64,000 nucleotides of DNA from Sphingomonas sp. H160509. GTDB lineage: Bacteria > Pseudomonadota > Alphaproteobacteria > Sphingomonadales > Sphingomonadaceae. The stretch covers positions 333,001-397,000 of the forward strand of contig NZ_JAMXSR020000002.1 in assembly GCF_024124765.2 (NCBI RefSeq). Reading direction: 5' to 3'. The position numbers and the translations under genes are program-made. This document shows, piece by piece, positions 39,017-47,596 of this stretch (position 1 is its first letter; every line of letters begins with the position of its first letter). The notes under the pieces were generated by a model, which did not search any database, had not been told where the DNA came from, and saw only the letters and a list, made by a program, of their open reading frames with translations.

Positions 39017-39683
39017 AAACCGTCGGACTCTTTGCCGGCCGTTCGAGCCGGCGATAGAGCGTCCCGAACACGCGGTCCCACACGAAATTGGTAATCCCGA
39101 AATTGCCCGTCTCGTCGTGGAAATGATGCTCCATGTGGCGCGCCTTCATCACCGCCAGCCATTTGACCCGCGGCTTGTACGAAAGATGCTGGATGCAGTG
39201 GAAGAACTCGTAGACGCAGGTGCACAGCAACCCGGTCGCGAACCCCGCGGCCGCGCCGCCGAGCCCGCCGATCAGCCAACCCGGCACCACGGCGACCAGC
39301 ATCAGCGTCGGCAGCGTCGTGTAAAGTGCGCCGAACAGCACTTCGAGATGGTTGGGGTCGCGGTGATGATCGTAATGGATCCGCTTCCAGGTGCTTGCGA
39401 GCAGCGGCGTCTTGAACATCCACTGCGAGTGCAGCACCCAGCGGTGCAACGCGTACCAGATCAGCGGATAGGCGAGCACGACCAGCGCGATGGTCGAGAT
39501 GGTCGGCACCACCTCCGCCGGACGCCACGCGAAGACGCCGACCGACGCTATGACCAGCGCCAGATACGCGACGATCGCATGATGCTGCAGATACGCGATC
39601 GTCAACTCACGCAATGTCATTCGGTCGAGGTGATGCGAGCGGCCCCAGAACGGATCTGCTCGCTTCGTCGTCCCGGTCGTCAC
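38892..39683 (-). CDS. Fatty-acid hydroxylase/sterol-desaturase family di-iron membrane enzyme
   Basis: 263 aa from a GTG that overlaps the ompW stop (GTGA); an ATG at 39620 is the alternative start. Histidine clusters of the family: HRWVLHSQW, RIHYDHHRDPNH, FHCIQH and RHMEHHFHDETGNFG, which bind two irons; four membrane segments lie between them. It hydroxylates a lipid acyl chain or head group with oxygen. Transcribed after ompW from the FNR box at 40435, so it is likely made at low oxygen. The 3' end overlaps cydC convergently by 125 bases, an unusually long overlap. Substrate unknown. Confidence 0.85.
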   Translation of the reverse strand: MTTGTTKRADPFWGRSHHLDRMTLRELTIAYLQHHAIVAYLALVIASVGVFAWRPAEVVPTISTIALVVLAYPLIWYALHRWVLHSQWMFKTPLLASTWKRIHYDHHRDPNHLEVLFGALYTTLPTLMLVAVVPGWLIGGLGGAAAGFATGLLCTCVYEFFHCIQHLSYKPRVKWLAVMKARHMEHHFHDETGNFGITNFVWDRVFGTLYRRLERPAKSPTVFNLGYTDAVAKQYPWVARRSRPTPERPRVAYRTARPSPDGG

Positions 39684-40378
39684 AGCCGAATACCGAGCCC
39701 GATGCCGAACACCAGCGGATCGAGACTGATCGCGACCCGCTGCGTGCCGGCCGCCGTGGTCCGCAACCGCGCGGTCGTTTCGATGTCGATATATTTGACG
39801 TCGAGGTTGAGGAACACTTTCGGCGTGATGTCGATATCGACGCCGGCCTGAGCCGCCCATCCGACGCTGTCCTTCATGCGGACGTCGGTCGGTCCCACGG
39901 CTGCGACGAGACCGTCCGACGCCTTCTCGTTCCAGAAGATCGTGTAGTTCACGCCGGCACCGACATAGGGGCGGACCTTGCCGGTGGGGTTCAAATGATA
40001 TTGCGCGGTCAGTGTCGGCGGCAAGACCCAGGTCGACGCGAGCCTGCCGATCGATCCGGTCGTGCCGGTGCGACCATCGGCGTGATGCTTGGTAGTCGAC
40101 GCGATCAACTCGAAGCCGATGTGATCGGTCGCCATGTAGGTGACGTCGACCTCGGGCATGAAACTGTCGTTGACGCGGACATGCTCGCCGGGAAACGCGG
40201 GCAGGACGCTGCCGGATTTCTCGTTCGGCGCGACCAGGATAGTCCGCACGCGCAGCAGCACGTCACCGGCGGCATTGCCCTGGCGCGGTGCCGCGTCGGT
40301 CTGCGCGAACGCTGGCGCGGCCACGGCCATACCCGCACATGCCGCACCGATGGCGAGGCTCTTGATCGACACGTTCAT
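39680..40378 (-). CDS. ompW: OmpW-family outer-membrane protein
   Basis: 232 aa with a Sec signal (SIKSLAIGAACAGMAVAAPAFAQ). An eight-stranded barrel pattern follows: VDVTYMATDHIGFELIASTTKHHADG, WVLPPTLTAQYHLNPTGKVRPYVGAGVNYTIFW, WAAQAGVDIDITPKVFLNLDVKYIDI, then a C-terminal GIGLGIRL. OmpW is a small pore often induced by low oxygen under FNR control in other bacteria. Here an FNR-type box (40435-40448) sits with -10 TAGCTC and a 22-base leader holding AGGAG. Start 40378 is clear. Confidence 0.93.
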   Translation of the reverse strand: MNVSIKSLAIGAACAGMAVAAPAFAQTDAAPRQGNAAGDVLLRVRTILVAPNEKSGSVLPAFPGEHVRVNDSFMPEVDVTYMATDHIGFELIASTTKHHADGRTGTTGSIGRLASTWVLPPTLTAQYHLNPTGKVRPYVGAGVNYTIFWNEKASDGLVAAVGPTDVRMKDSVGWAAQAGVDIDITPKVFLNLDVKYIDIETTARLRTTAAGTQRVAISLDPLVFGIGLGIRL

Positions 40379-40434
40379 TGTCCGGCTCCTGTAATCCAAT
40401 GCCGTCGAGCTACGCGCGCGGCACGGCGCCGGCG

Positions 40435-40448
40435 TTGATCGCGGACAA
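40435..40448 (-). promoter_or_regulatory. FNR-type box upstream of ompW
   Basis: TTGATCGCGGACAA (plus reading; TTGTCCGCGATCAA toward ompW). Centred at -41.5 it gives a -10 TAGCTC and a transcription start near 40400, 22 bases ahead of the ATG. Confidence 0.7.
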
Positions 40449-40456
40449 GGATCGGG

Positions 40457-40470
40457 TTGACCGCGGTCAA
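40457..40470 (+). promoter_or_regulatory. FNR-type box upstream of truncated hemN
   Basis: TTGACCGCGGTCAA followed by AAGACG, 19 bases identical to the cydD box region beginning TTGACC. The distance to ATG is the same as at cydD (34 bases), so a -41.5 centre starts RNA at the A of the ATG. Confidence 0.75.
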
Positions 40471-40504
40471 AGACGTCACGCCGGCCGCCGCCCATTTGGC
40501 GGTC

Positions 40505-40735
40505 ATGTGGACCTATCATCCAGAACTGCTCGCGGTGCCGGTGCCGCGCTACACTAGCTATCCGACCGCCGCGGAGTTCACCGACGCCGTCGGCCACGCG
40601 GACATGCACGCCGCGCTGACGGGAATCGCCACCGATAAAACCGCCTCGCTCTACGTGGACATCCCCTATTGCCAGCAGATCTGCTGGTATTGCGGGTGCA
40701 ACACCGGCGCAGCCACGGCGTTAATTGGTCCGTAG
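40505..40735 (+). pseudogene. hemN: Truncated hemN (oxygen-independent coproporphyrinogen III oxidase), N-terminal piece
   Basis: 76 codons. WTYHPELLAVPVPRYTSYPTAAEF and LYVDIPYCQQICWYCGCNTGAAT match the HemN start and its radical-SAM C-x3-C-x2-C motif, then similarity stops near 40716 and the frame ends at 40735; the full enzyme is ~450 aa. HemN makes heme precursors without oxygen and is usually FNR-driven, as the intact box upstream suggests. The break joins unrelated, AT-richer DNA. Either a recombination or deletion end-point or an assembly join; it cannot be explained by one base error. Confidence 0.88.
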
Positions 40736-41297
40736 AGGAGGCCGGTCAGCACATCGGGGGCGCTACACGATACTGGAAAGCGTTAAGAATTAAGCGATGA
40801 TCCCGCCGCCACGTTGTCGTTCATTGCGGCGTGATCGACCCGGCCATGCCGGAAGATCAAAGCGGCTACGCGGCTGGAGCTACACCACGCGGTGGGACAC
40901 GATCGTCATTTTAAGAACGCAACGTTGGGCGAGACGATTGTACCGCCTGTCGGGTGGAACCAAGTTCAACAGCGACCAAACCGGTCCTCGTAACCAACTT
41001 GTAGAACTCGACATTTCGCCGCGCTGACGGGCGATGTAGTCGTTTGTGGCAAACGCCAACAGTCCGACATTCCCGCCACCAGTTCAGCCTCCGGGCCATA
41101 CTCGTCGTACGGATAGATCGTTAAACTGGTTTGACGGCGAAACGTGCGGTGAGGCTCCGCCTTAAGAAGCCCGATGTTACCGGATTTCTGCAATGCCTAT
41201 TCGGAAACCGTTGACCGCACTGATGAAGACGAAGGCGCCATGCAGTCCTCACCTGTTCAATCCTGCGGGCTGAGGCATTTTTCGTAACACAAGCTTC
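40736..41297. other. Non-coding stretch after the hemN break
   Basis: About 560 bases without a convincing gene on either strand; the short open frames have no recognisable protein features. Base composition is less GC-rich than the neighbours. No IS end, tRNA or repeat was seen. It may be the scar of the event that cut hemN. Confidence 0.55.
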
Positions 41298-42293
41298 ATG
41301 TTTGATCGTTACGGCAACAAAATGAAACTACCTTCGTCGCCTCGAGCGATGCCGCCAGTTCAGCGCTGGCATGATCGTCTGGACGCTCTGATCGCTTGGT
41401 CGACCGCGCTTTCGGTCGCCCAGGCACGCACCGTGACCGCTGCAGCCGTCGTAGTCGCAGGACTTGCCGATTTTGCGACCGGCGATGCCTTATGGTTCGG
41501 CCCGATCTACCTGCTGATCATCTGCGTGCCCGCGTGGACCCTGGGCTGGCGCGAGGCTGCGCTGACTAGCGCCACGTGTGTGGCGGTATCGCTCGCCGCG
41601 AACGGACTGGAGGCTTATCCCCTTGGTCGCACGGCGATCGCCTGGAACATGGCCATGCGGATTTTGGCGGTGACGATCATCATCGTTTTGATGTCCGGCA
41701 CGCGCCGCTCGCACGATCGCGAATGGAACCGCGCGCGTAGTGATCCCTTGACCGGGCTCGTCAACGAGCAGGCCTTTTACGACAATGCCACGGCGGCCGC
41801 GAAGGGTCAGCTGTGGGGGATACTCGCCTACGTCGACCTCGACGGCTTCAAGCAAATCAACGACCGCCATGGCCACGCCGCGGGGGACGAAGCGCTACAG
41901 GCCTTCGCCAGCGGGGTGCGCGACTTGATCCGATCGGACGATGTGTTCGCCCGCATCGGGGGCGACGAATTTCTGTTGTTTCTGCCGGTCGATAGCGAAG
42001 CCGAAGGCTATGAGCTTGCCACCACGCTGCATCTGCGGATGAACTGCCTGCAGACGACGTTGGTGCTGGGCTGTAGCATCGGCGCCCTGGTGTTGGACCT
42101 GAGCGAAACCGCGATCCACAAGGACCATGTCAGCCTCGCCGACCGGCTGATGTACGAAGCCAAGAACGAAGGAGGCGCCATCTGGATTCGTACTGCCGGT
42201 GTGCCGGAAGATGGCGGCTGGACGGGCCCGGGAGCGCCTCTCGACCACCGAGAGGTCTTCGGCGTCATCCCTGCTCCCAGCGCCCTGCACTGA
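41298..42293 (+). CDS. Diguanylate cyclase with N-terminal membrane domain
   Basis: 331 aa. Four or so membrane segments at about 45-135 (VVVAGLADFATGDALWFGPIYLLIIC, MRILAVTIIIVLM), then a GGDEF domain: DPLTGLVNEQAFYD, LAYVDLDGFKQINDRHGHAAGDEAL, active site RIGGDEFLLFL. It makes c-di-GMP from GTP. The RxxD inhibitory site is not seen five residues upstream of GGDEF (RSDDVFARI). An ATG at 41322 is an alternative start. It could feed the PelD receptor at the left end of the window and the pilus operon; that link is inference. Confidence 0.9.
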   Translation: MFDRYGNKMKLPSSPRAMPPVQRWHDRLDALIAWSTALSVAQARTVTAAAVVVAGLADFATGDALWFGPIYLLIICVPAWTLGWREAALTSATCVAVSLAANGLEAYPLGRTAIAWNMAMRILAVTIIIVLMSGTRRSHDREWNRARSDPLTGLVNEQAFYDNATAAAKGQLWGILAYVDLDGFKQINDRHGHAAGDEALQAFASGVRDLIRSDDVFARIGGDEFLLFLPVDSEAEGYELATTLHLRMNCLQTTLVLGCSIGALVLDLSETAIHKDHVSLADRLMYEAKNEGGAIWIRTAGVPEDGGWTGPGAPLDHREVFGVIPAPSALH

Positions 42294-42551
42294 GGTGGCG
42301 GAAGTGGACGCGTGATGACCGCAACTGGGCATGGCCGGACGCCGTAGGGTACTTACCGATAGCCTACGGATTGCGCTTACGGCGATGACCTGTTCCGATT
42401 TCGCCGTTTGTCATGCGTCCGACCGCGGCATTCGTGAATGCTAAAAGCCCGTAATTATTTACAACGCCTTTACCATATGTGCGAATATACGAAACTGACC
42501 CGCAATTCGTTATGATCGCTCGCATATGAAGCGCATGATTAGCGGACGTGA
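42294..42551. other. AT-richer promoter region
   Basis: 258 bases without a gene, clearly richer in A/T than the surroundings, holding the promoter of the LuxR-type gene. An imperfect dyad around CATATG (42474 and 42523 region) may be an operator. Confidence 0.4.
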
Positions 42552-43310
42552 ATGCCACCTCCAAGAAGTAGCAGCACGCAACCGGGAGAATGCAGGGTGG
42601 ATTCGAGCAATCGACGCCGCGTACAGTGTATCTATATCGTTGGCGAGAAAACCGGCCAAACGTTCAAGGAGATATCCAGGTTTGTTCTAGGCAATGCGAG
42701 TTACACTATCACCAGCATTCCCGATTTCGACGAATTCGTAGGCGACATCGAAAATATCGAGCCGGGGTGCGTCGTCGTGAAGGCGAGCGCGGTCCAACTC
42801 GCGCAACTCGCCCTTGCGCGCGTAGAGAGCGCTCGATCGCCGCCGTTGTCGTTGATCCTGCTGGGGGACACACTCGACGTGGCGACCGTGATCGAGGCGA
42901 TGAAAGTGGCGTCGATCCAGTTTCTCGCACGCCCTTTCGATGCATCGCATCTGCTCGCTGCGTTGGCGGAAGGGTTCGATAGCCTGGATCGGGAGTTGCA
43001 GACCACGACCGCGGATCGCGCGGGCGTCGATCAGTTGGCGTCGCTGACGCCGCGCGAGCGCAACGTGTTCGAAGGGCTGATCGATGGCCTGTCCAACAAG
43101 GAGATCGCGAAGCGGTTGGCGATCAGCCACCGGACGGTCGAGGTGTACCGCGCCAATCTGGCAGTGAAGCTGCATTCCAAGAAACCGACCGACTGGGTTC
43201 GGCTGAAGTTGGGGCTTTCGCCGGGAACGGCAAATCGGCGGCGCGACGACACGTCGGTGGAGGAACCGGTCGTCGACACCCCGGAGATCAGGGCGACACG
43301 TCGATCGTGA
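42552..43310 (+). CDS. FixJ/NarL-type regulator with a receiver lacking the phospho-Asp
   Basis: 252 aa. Receiver-like N-terminal half (IYIVGEKTGQTFKEISRFV...), but the acidic pair is missing and the phospho-acceptor place reads PGCVVVKASAVQL, where FixJ-type proteins have VVVDxRMPG. The C-terminal LuxR helix-turn-helix is intact (LTPRERNVFEGLIDGLSNKEIAKRLAISHRTVEVYRANL). So DNA binding is likely independent of phosphorylation. It is convergent with the pilus tip gene (23-base overlap) and could regulate the pilus. An alternative start is the GTG near 42598. Confidence 0.85.
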   Translation: MPPPRSSSTQPGECRVDSSNRRRVQCIYIVGEKTGQTFKEISRFVLGNASYTITSIPDFDEFVGDIENIEPGCVVVKASAVQLAQLALARVESARSPPLSLILLGDTLDVATVIEAMKVASIQFLARPFDASHLLAALAEGFDSLDRELQTTTADRAGVDQLASLTPRERNVFEGLIDGLSNKEIAKRLAISHRTVEVYRANLAVKLHSKKPTDWVRLKLGLSPGTANRRRDDTSVEEPVVDTPEIRATRRS

Positions 43311-44195
43311 TCGTGTCGCTGTAACGCCCTGACGGCATGCCTGCCACCTCGCCGACGGTGACGCGGAGTTCGAGCGCGACGCCGTCGATCGTCAACGGCG
43401 GGGCGATCGTGCGCGACGATGGCCCTGCCAGATCGACGGGTGTTCCGTCGATCGCAAGGCCGTAGGGGATACGGGCCTGGCCTGAGTCGCTGCCGACCAG
43501 ATGACCCGTGTTCGCCGATACGACGAGCAGATGCGCGACGGTGTTTGCCCGAACCTGAAGCATCGCGGTGCGCTGTTCGCCAGTGGTGAGCGTGCCGAGA
43601 TCGATCGCCTGCGCCGACGTTCCGCTAGCAAAGCCACTGCTGGTCCCCGCGAAGTTCGCCTGGGCGCGAGCGATGCTCCGCAAGAGGAGCGTCGACCGCG
43701 CGGAAAAGCCGTCGGCAGCATCGGGCGTCCGGAGCATCGCCTGGACGATCCGGGAATATTCGCCGGCTGCGATCAACGAATCCTGGTCGACCAGTAGTCT
43801 CCAGACGATCGTGACGCGGGGCCGCGCGGTCGTCAGGCGGACGGTCGACAGATCGGGGAAAGTCCGGTCACGACGCCGTCGCCGGACTGCACCTCGATCC
43901 GATATACAAGCGGGCGTGTCGCGTCGCCGAACCGGATCGTGCGCAACGGTGCCGACGCATCGTCAACCAGTGCGACGGTCGCCTCGCAATCCGTACCCTC
44001 GACCAGATCGACGGTCGTTCGCAGCGATCCCTCGCCGGGGGTCATGCCGAACGGGTCGTAGGCGATGGGGCTCGCGACCAACGTGCCGATCCGGACATCG
44101 CACGCGAATGCGGTGACGGGCATCGCCAACCCCAGCACGAGCGCGGCGCCGGGAAGCCAGCGGCTAAGGGCGGACTGCATGAAGCGTACCGACAT
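43288..44195 (-). CDS. Spore-coat-U-domain pilus subunit, probable tip adhesin (one apparent frameshift)
   Basis: 302 aa after restoring one C near 43858 (C4 run). Signal peptide RWLPGAALVLGLAMPVTAFAC, then CDVRIGTLVASPIAYDPF, and a C-terminal strand GRYSDTITIDVSP typical of SCPU-domain subunits of archaic chaperone-usher pili. Two SCPU-like halves (about 30-150 and 160-302), as in CsuE-type tip proteins, fit its place as the last gene after the usher. Start at 44195 overlaps the usher end by 32 bases; an ATG at 44180 is possible. Confidence 0.78.
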
Positions 44196-46796
44196 CGACT
44201 ATTCCCTTCGAGAGTTCTGAGACGGCGAACTCGACCGTGGCCACGGTTTCGATCGTCACGCGGTAGCGACCGGGCGAGAGATGGTCGGCCGCGAACCGGC
44301 CTGCGTCGTTGGTGAAGATCGGCCGTTTGCCGAACGCCTGGTCGCCGATCTTCTCGATGACGCCGGAGTAGTTCGACACCGGCCCGCTGGCGGTGACGAT
44401 GAACCCCATCGCGATCCGCGACGCTGCCGATCCGACGGCGACTCGGTAGCCCGACGCGGAGCCCGGAAAGGCGAGCAATTGCCCATCGCCCAGATCATAG
44501 CCGGCGGGCAGCGGATCGACGTCGTAGATGTCGAGGATCGGGCTGAAGACCCGGTTGAGCGGCACCAGTGGCGCGCCAAGCCAATCCTGTCGGCCGACCA
44601 CGTAACCCGCCTCGTCCTTGATCGTGACCGCCGCGCCGTCGAGCGTGGCGTGTCGATCGAAGATCGCGAAATTGCCGACGCCGGGGCGACCGATCGAGAC
44701 CTTGCCGTCGGCAAAACCGAGAAAGGTCGATGCCCGCAGCCGCGTCTCGCGCGCGCCGATGCCGGTCGGGGAGCGGGCATATTGCAGGTCCTGCTCGATC
44801 GACGCGATGAACCGGTTGCCGAAATAGCGCGCATCGCCGGATACGCCCGCACGCTCGTCGCTGCGACCGAGCTGGATCCGGCCCGACAGGTCACCGACCT
44901 GGTCGATCGGACTCCGGCTGGCCTCGATCACCCCAGTATTCTGGCGGGTGTCGACTCGTGCTGCGATTGTATCGCGTCGCCCGGTGCGCATCGACAGGCC
45001 GAGCAGGCCTTGCGGATGCCAGCCGCCCGGCAGGTTGCGCTCGATACCGAGGGTGGCCGTCCAGACGAAGCGACCGCGCGTGAGATAGCCGTTCAGGTCG
45101 AGGCCCTGCCGTCCGGTGTTGCTGCGCGTGCTGCCGTAGCTTGCGATCGCGGCGAGACCGTAATTGCCGCGTCGCCAGTCGGCACGGGCATCGATATGCC
45201 AGCGCTCGTCGTTGATCCGTCCGTCGCGATCGAAGGGCGAGGGAGAAGTCCTTGCTGTAGCGGCTCGACAGGACCGTGAAATTCCAGGTGTCTCGGTCGA
45301 GCGTCAGCGTCTGGAGCCAGTCTATGCTGAACGCGGTCCCCTGCTTTCCGTCGAACCGGCTGGTGCTGGCCTGACCACGGAACAGCCCGATCGGCGTGCC
45401 GACCACGCCTTCCCCGCTGACCTGCCAGTTGCTGTCCGCATATTGCCCACCGGTGCCGAGCGTGAAGCGGTTGGCGAAGCCGTGCCGGATATAGCCGGTG
45501 GCGGTCATCGGACCGCCATAGCGTCGCTCGCCATTCTCCTGCCGGCCGAGCGCGGCGCCGAAATCGGTGAGCCCGCCGGCCAGCATCGCGGTCGCGGTGA
45601 AGAAGGCTGCGGATGCCACCTCGTGACGGCCAAGATCGTCCTCGACGATCAGCCGGACGTCGTTCGCGCCGAACTGCGACGATAGATCCGTCAGCTGATA
45701 TCGGCCCGGATCGAGGCGCAGGCGGCGCGTCTCGACGCCGTTGGTCTCGACGATGATCGTCGATGGCCGGTCGAGCGTCACACCGCCGCGCCCCGAGGGA
45801 CGGATATTCTCGAACGGCCGGATCCCCTGATAGTCGCGCGCAACCGCGATGCCGAGGATCGTGTTGCTGCCTTGGAAGCCCGTGATGCGCGGTGTCAGTT
45901 CCCCTGCAGCGTAGCGGATGGCCGAGTCGAAATCGTCATAAGTCAGCCGCGTCACCGCTCGATCGAACCCGTAATGCCCGCCGTCATGCTCGGCGAGGAC
46001 ACCGCCCGACCGGAGGGTAACGCCTGGAAACGCGCCGAACGTGACGAACCCGTCCGCCGTCACGCGCAACGGCGACCGTCCGCGGTCGGGCCCGCTGTCG
46101 ATAAATCCCTGATCGATCGCCAACCCGACACCGCCCGCAAGCCGTGCCTGCTGCATGTAGCGCGAAGGATCGGGACGAACGTCGCCGCGCATGCTGAGCG
46201 ACTGGAGCGCGAGCGCGCTCGCCGGCACGGTAACGGCGACCTCGAGCGTCGCCGGATCGTAGCGGACACCGATCGGCGGGACGTCGAGCGCATCGAAGCG
46301 TGCCCGGAGAGCCGGTCCGACTTTCGCCTTCAGCTTGGCGAATAGCGGGGCATCGATGCTGGGACCAAGCAGCGCCAACAGACGGACGGCGTCGATATCG
46401 CCATTGCCCGCCGTATCGACGCGAACGCCGATCTCACCAATCAGGCGCCCGTTCACGAGTAACGGCGCATCGAGGTCGACGAGGCCGCGCGGAACCAACG
46501 GCGGTGTCACCAGGGGGTGCCGTCGGAGGCGATATTGCCGAGGGCGGCGGTATCGCAGGCTGGACATCCTGGGGGAGGGTGGGGGGACCGCGCCCGTTCT
46601 CCTGCCGGGCCTCACCGGCGCCAGCGACGGCATCGTCGGCCGCGATTAGCGCGGCGACGTCCAGCGTCGCGAACGGGACAACGGCTGCACCCGCGGCCGA
46701 ACCGCAGGACAGTGCGAAGAGGCTGACCGCCGATCGCCTTAAGTACCGTTGGGCACGCCAAGGAGACCGTCGTGCGCGGTCATAGGCCGCGGCCAC
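44164..46796 (-). CDS. Outer-membrane usher of an archaic chaperone-usher pilus (two apparent frameshifts)
   Basis: 876 aa after removing one extra base near 46512 (C5 run) and one near 45241. Signal region LRRSAVSLFALSCGSAAGAA; N-terminal domain VDLDAPLLVNGRLIGEIGVRVDTAG; barrel with GGVTLDRPSTIIVETNGVETRR, the plug/usher motif RLRLDPGRYQLTDLSSQFGANDVRLIVED; C-terminal domain KPIFTNDAGRFAADHLSPGRYRV. The family exports and assembles pilus subunits. The start is unclear: a GTG at 46796 gives the right frame, while the ATG at 46783 overlapping the chaperone stop (ATGA) would need another base change. Confidence 0.88.
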
Positions 46797-47535
46797 CTCG
46801 CTCCTCCGGAAGAGCGCCGATGATAAGCTGGGCAGGCCCCTTGATCGTGTCGACAAGGGACATTTCACGCGACGCGCCAGGCATCACGAAGACGGCGTCG
46901 CCGTAGCGGATCTGGTCGAGCGCCAGCGGTTCGACCTTGTCACCGCGTTTCAACTGCCAACTGTACAAGGTCAGGTCCGCGACACCGGCGCCGCTGTTGG
47001 TCATTCGTCCGTGCAGCGCGCCGTCCTTTCCGAGCACGAGATCGCCGGTCATCGCCAGCGCGGGCTTCAGCGAGTCCGGCTGGACGATCGCGGTGGTGTT
47101 GAAATTGAGCGACATCGCCAGGTGGCTCTGCATCGCCGCCGCTGCGTCCTGCTTGACCATCTCGGTGGAATTGGTCTGCTTCACGCGGAGGACGAAGACC
47201 TTGCCCTTGTCCATCGTCGGCGCACCGACATAGCGTACCTGCATCAGCTGCGACTTGTCGCCGGCGATGCTGGCTTGCGGCGGGAAGATCAGGAAATCAT
47301 TGGGCGCCGGCGTGAAGGCCCGCTTGCCGGCTTCGTCGACCGTAACCGAGAACGGCTGGAGCTCGACGTTGAGGACTTCGGCGCGGGTATTGGTCACCGT
47401 GATCCGGGCCGTCGATCGCGCGCCGCTAGGCGTCAGCGTGTAGATCATCGGTTGTACGCTGTAGGCGAAGGCGAGCGTCGAGGTTAGGGCCGTAAGGGCG
47501 AGGCTGGCGATGACGCGGCGCGATGTTCTCAGCAC
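46780..47535 (-). CDS. Periplasmic pilus chaperone (PapD/CsuC-like)
   Basis: 251 aa from a GTG with GGGGAA upstream. Signal LRTSRRVIASLALTALTSTLAFA, then SVQPMIYTLTPSGARSTARITVTNT (first beta-strands of the chaperone fold), FLIFPPQASIAGDKSQLMQVRYVG (conserved chaperone motif with the Arg/Lys that anchors the subunit C-terminus), and a second Ig-like domain. It holds pilus subunits by donor-strand complementation in the periplasm. It follows the major subunit gene after an intrinsic terminator and overlaps the usher. Confidence 0.9.
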   Translation of the reverse strand: MLRTSRRVIASLALTALTSTLAFAYSVQPMIYTLTPSGARSTARITVTNTRAEVLNVELQPFSVTVDEAGKRAFTPAPNDFLIFPPQASIAGDKSQLMQVRYVGAPTMDKGKVFVLRVKQTNSTEMVKQDAAAAMQSHLAMSLNFNTTAIVQPDSLKPALAMTGDLVLGKDGALHGRMTNSGAGVADLTLYSWQLKRGDKVEPLALDQIRYGDAVFVMPGASREMSLVDTIKGPAQLIIGALPEERGGRGL

Positions 47536-47548
47536 GATGTTTCCCCGG

Positions 47549-47587
47549 AAAAAAGGAGGTGGACGCCACCGGATTGCAGCGTCCACC
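47549..47587 (-). terminator. Rho-independent terminator/attenuator after the pilus subunit gene
   Basis: Minus strand: GGTGGACGC, 12-base loop, GCGTCCACC, then TCC and six T. A 9-bp perfect stem followed by a T-run lies between the major subunit stop and the chaperone start, so most transcripts may end here and leave subunit RNA in excess. Confidence 0.8.
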
Positions 47588-47596
47588 CCAGTAGTA

